A stretch of 64,000 nt of DNA from Caballeronia zhejiangensis. Its GTDB lineage: Bacteria > Pseudomonadota > Gammaproteobacteria > Burkholderiales > Burkholderiaceae. A program made the translations under genes and the position numbers. The stretch is taken from assembly GCF_000698575.1 (NCBI RefSeq), contig NZ_JFHD01000016.1, forward strand, positions 62,001-126,000, written 5' to 3'. The notes below the pieces were generated by a model, which saw only the letters and a list, made by a program, of their open reading frames with translations, was not told the DNA's origin and ran no database searches. Within the stretch, counting starts at the first letter, position 1. Each line of letters starts with the position of its first letter. Below, piece after piece: positions 62,720 to 64,000 of the stretch.

Positions 62720-63667
62720 TTACGTTTGAGTGCGCGCCTCGCGCCGCACTTCCTGCGGCGGCACGCCGAAGCCGCGCATGAATGCTTCGCGCATGTGACG
62801 GCGGTCCCTGAAGCCCGTTTCCTGCGCGATCGTTTCGAGCGAATGCCGGCTTTTCTCGATCATCAGACGCGCCGCTTCGAGCCGCAATCCTTCGATGGCT
62901 TTCGCCGGCGACTGCCCCGTCTCCAGCGTGAAGACGCGGCTGAACTGACGCGGGCTCAGATGCGCCTCGCCCGCGAGCTCCTGGACCGTCAGCGGCCGGT
63001 TCAGATTCTTGCGCGCATAGTTCAGCGCATTCTGGATGCGATCGGACTTCGGCGCGAGATCGAGCATTTCCGAATGCTGCGACTGCCCGCCCGCGCGACG
63101 CTGATGCATGACGAGCTTGTGCGCGACCGAACGGGCGATATCGGCGCCGAGATCCTTCTCGACCATCGCGAGCGCGAGATCGAGCCCCGCGGTCATGCCC
63201 GCCGACGTCCAGACCGGGCCATCGACAATGAAGATGCGGTCTTCTTCCACTTGCACATCGGGATAAAGCCGCTGCATGTCGCGCGCGTAGGCCCAATGCG
63301 TGGTCGCGCGGCGATTCGCGAGCAGGCCCGCTCCGGCCAGCACGAATGCGCCCGTGCAGATGCCCGCGATACGCCGCGTGCGCTTCGCCGCGCGGCGCAG
63401 GAACGCGAACACGTCGGCGGGCGGCGCGATCGTGAGCGGCGTGGTGACGCCGACGGCGATCCAGGTGTCCATCTGCGTGCGCGCGGTGATCGCTCGCGTG
63501 TCGATCTTCATGCCGAGCGACGAGCGCACTTCGCCGCCCGCCGTCGAATAATTTTCGATGCCGTAGAACGCCTCGCCCGATACGTCGTTCGCCATTTCGA
63601 AAACCGTCTGCGAGGCGAGCGCCATGATCTGGAAGCCGTCGCTCAATAAATAGCCGATGCGGTGCAT
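62720..63667 (-). CDS. GlxA-family regulator (DJ-1/PfpI domain plus AraC HTH)
   Basis: The 315-aa protein has an N-terminal DJ-1/PfpI-like domain (RIGYLLSDGFQIMALASQTV; the elbow IAGICTGAFVLAGAGLL keeps a Cys) and a C-terminal AraC double HTH (RPLTVQELAGEAHLSPRQFSRVFTLETG, ETGFRDRRHMREAF). GlxA proteins control amino-acid or amine catabolism. The start at 63667 has AGGAA at 7 bases; a longer start at 63715 has none. It reads toward the amidohydrolase gene, which it may control. The 118-base interval to the divergent SDR gene holds the promoters. Confidence 0.9.
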   Translation of the reverse strand: MHRIGYLLSDGFQIMALASQTVFEMANDVSGEAFYGIENYSTAGGEVRSSLGMKIDTRAITARTQMDTWIAVGVTTPLTIAPPADVFAFLRRAAKRTRRIAGICTGAFVLAGAGLLANRRATTHWAYARDMQRLYPDVQVEEDRIFIVDGPVWTSAGMTAGLDLALAMVEKDLGADIARSVAHKLVMHQRRAGGQSQHSEMLDLAPKSDRIQNALNYARKNLNRPLTVQELAGEAHLSPRQFSRVFTLETGQSPAKAIEGLRLEAARLMIEKSRHSLETIAQETGFRDRRHMREAFMRGFGVPPQEVRREARTQT

Positions 63668-63785
63668 GTCGTTTTCCTGCCGCGCGATGTCACGAATCAC
63701 TACCCTATACGTCATTTGCGTCACGGTCAAATCCGGCCAGAATTCACTCACGCAATCAACCACTTGTTTTCTGACGGAGTGAAAC

Positions 63786-64000
63786 ATGACGCAGACACAC
63801 CTCGGCACGGCGCTCGTCACGGGCGCGTCTTCCGGAATCGGCGCGGTCTATGCGGAGCGCCTCGCGCGGCGCGGCTACGACCTCATTCTCGTCGCGCGCA
63901 ATCGCGACAAGCTCGCGGCGCTCGCCGAACGCATCACGAACGAGACGCGCCGCAGCGTCGAGATTCTCGATGCCGATCTGAACGACCGCAGCGCGCTCGC
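63786..64000 (+). CDS. SDR-family oxidoreductase (N-terminal part, runs off the right edge)
   Basis: The first 71 residues are visible: GTALVTGASSGIGAVYAERL is the TGxxxGxG nucleotide motif of classical short-chain dehydrogenases, followed by DLILVARNRDKLAAL and the DADLND adenine-contact region. GGAG lies 6 bases before the ATG. It is divergent from the GlxA-type regulator, which may control it. The catalytic YxxxK part is outside the window. Confidence 0.9.
   Translation, partial: MTQTHLGTALVTGASSGIGAVYAERLARRGYDLILVARNRDKLAALAERITNETRRSVEILDADLNDRSAL

Noticed and set aside
1..64000. CRISPR arrays, tRNA and rRNA genes
   Set aside because: No regularly spaced repeats, no cloverleaf-like sequence with a TTC-box and no rRNA-like stretch were seen on reading either strand.

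Overview
The window looks like a replicon segment from a Burkholderiales bacterium of the Burkholderia / Paraburkholderia / Caballeronia group. The reasons are high GC with strong G/C third-position bias over most of its length, a Burkholderia-type trimeric porin, a pqiABC set, an AspT-like permease, and a group of acetate kinase, phosphotransacetylase, DUF3141, PPK2 and D-lactate dehydrogenase genes. That group resembles the low-oxygen-activated (lxa) gene set known from Burkholderia. I saw no rRNA, tRNA or CRISPR array.

Layout. (1) Positions 1 to about 5,395 form an accessory block with visibly lower GC. It holds small exported and lipoprotein genes, an Xre repressor overlapping an ImmA/IrrE-type metalloprotease, DUF3892 and DUF2188 proteins, and a coiled-coil protein with a zinc ribbon. 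(2) Positions 5,351-7,470 are a scar: a nac-like lysR gene cut off exactly where the low-GC DNA begins, a frameshifted gntR remnant, and the 3' two thirds of a dctA-like transporter that still has its terminator. (3) Positions 7.5-11 kb carry a large GH63-type glucosidase and a universal stress protein. (4) Positions 11-22.3 kb carry what I read as an ethanolamine-to-acetate region: APC permease, FAD oxidoreductase, periplasmic binding protein, EutB and EutC on one strand, four of them chained by overlapping stop/start codons. A divergent MocR regulator faces a set of repeats. The region ends with YjcH/ActP and a GabD-like protein that has lost its catalytic cysteine and two other active-site residues. 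(5) Positions 22.8-32.3 kb carry an RND efflux pump (adaptor, pump, outer-membrane factor) directly followed by pqiABC in one overlapping gene string.

(6) Positions 32.3-41.9 kb (minus strand) carry an lxa-like stress/C2 block: DUF3141 PhaC-like hydrolase, phosphotransacetylase, acetate kinase, a FabI paralogue and an unknown protein, then a SulP permease, PPK2, a single-RRM protein and a small membrane protein. (7) Positions 42.1-50.6 kb carry envelope proteins (a beta-barrel, a BamE/OmlA-like lipoprotein, a periplasmic repeat protein, a glycine-zipper protein), a VIT/CCC1-like protein, LdhA, an AspT-like permease and a glycogen debranching enzyme. (8) Positions 50.8-58.2 kb carry a second SulP permease, then a LuxR/MalT-type regulator over a porin and acyl-CoA ligase pair. 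(9) Positions 58.3-61.5 kb carry a four-gene unit starting with a universal stress protein fused to a degenerate hemerythrin-like domain, then a quinone oxidoreductase, a TauD-type dioxygenase and an RBBP9-type hydrolase. (10) The right edge has an M20 amidohydrolase, a GlxA-type AraC regulator and the start of an SDR gene.

The most unusual signals are the GabD-like pseudoenzyme beside the ethanolamine and acetate genes, the chained ethanolamine operon with its repeat-based operator candidate, the insertion/deletion scar at 5.3-7.4 kb, the USP-hemerythrin-like fusion, and the efflux-plus-Pqi gene string. All functional statements come from reading motifs; no database search was run.
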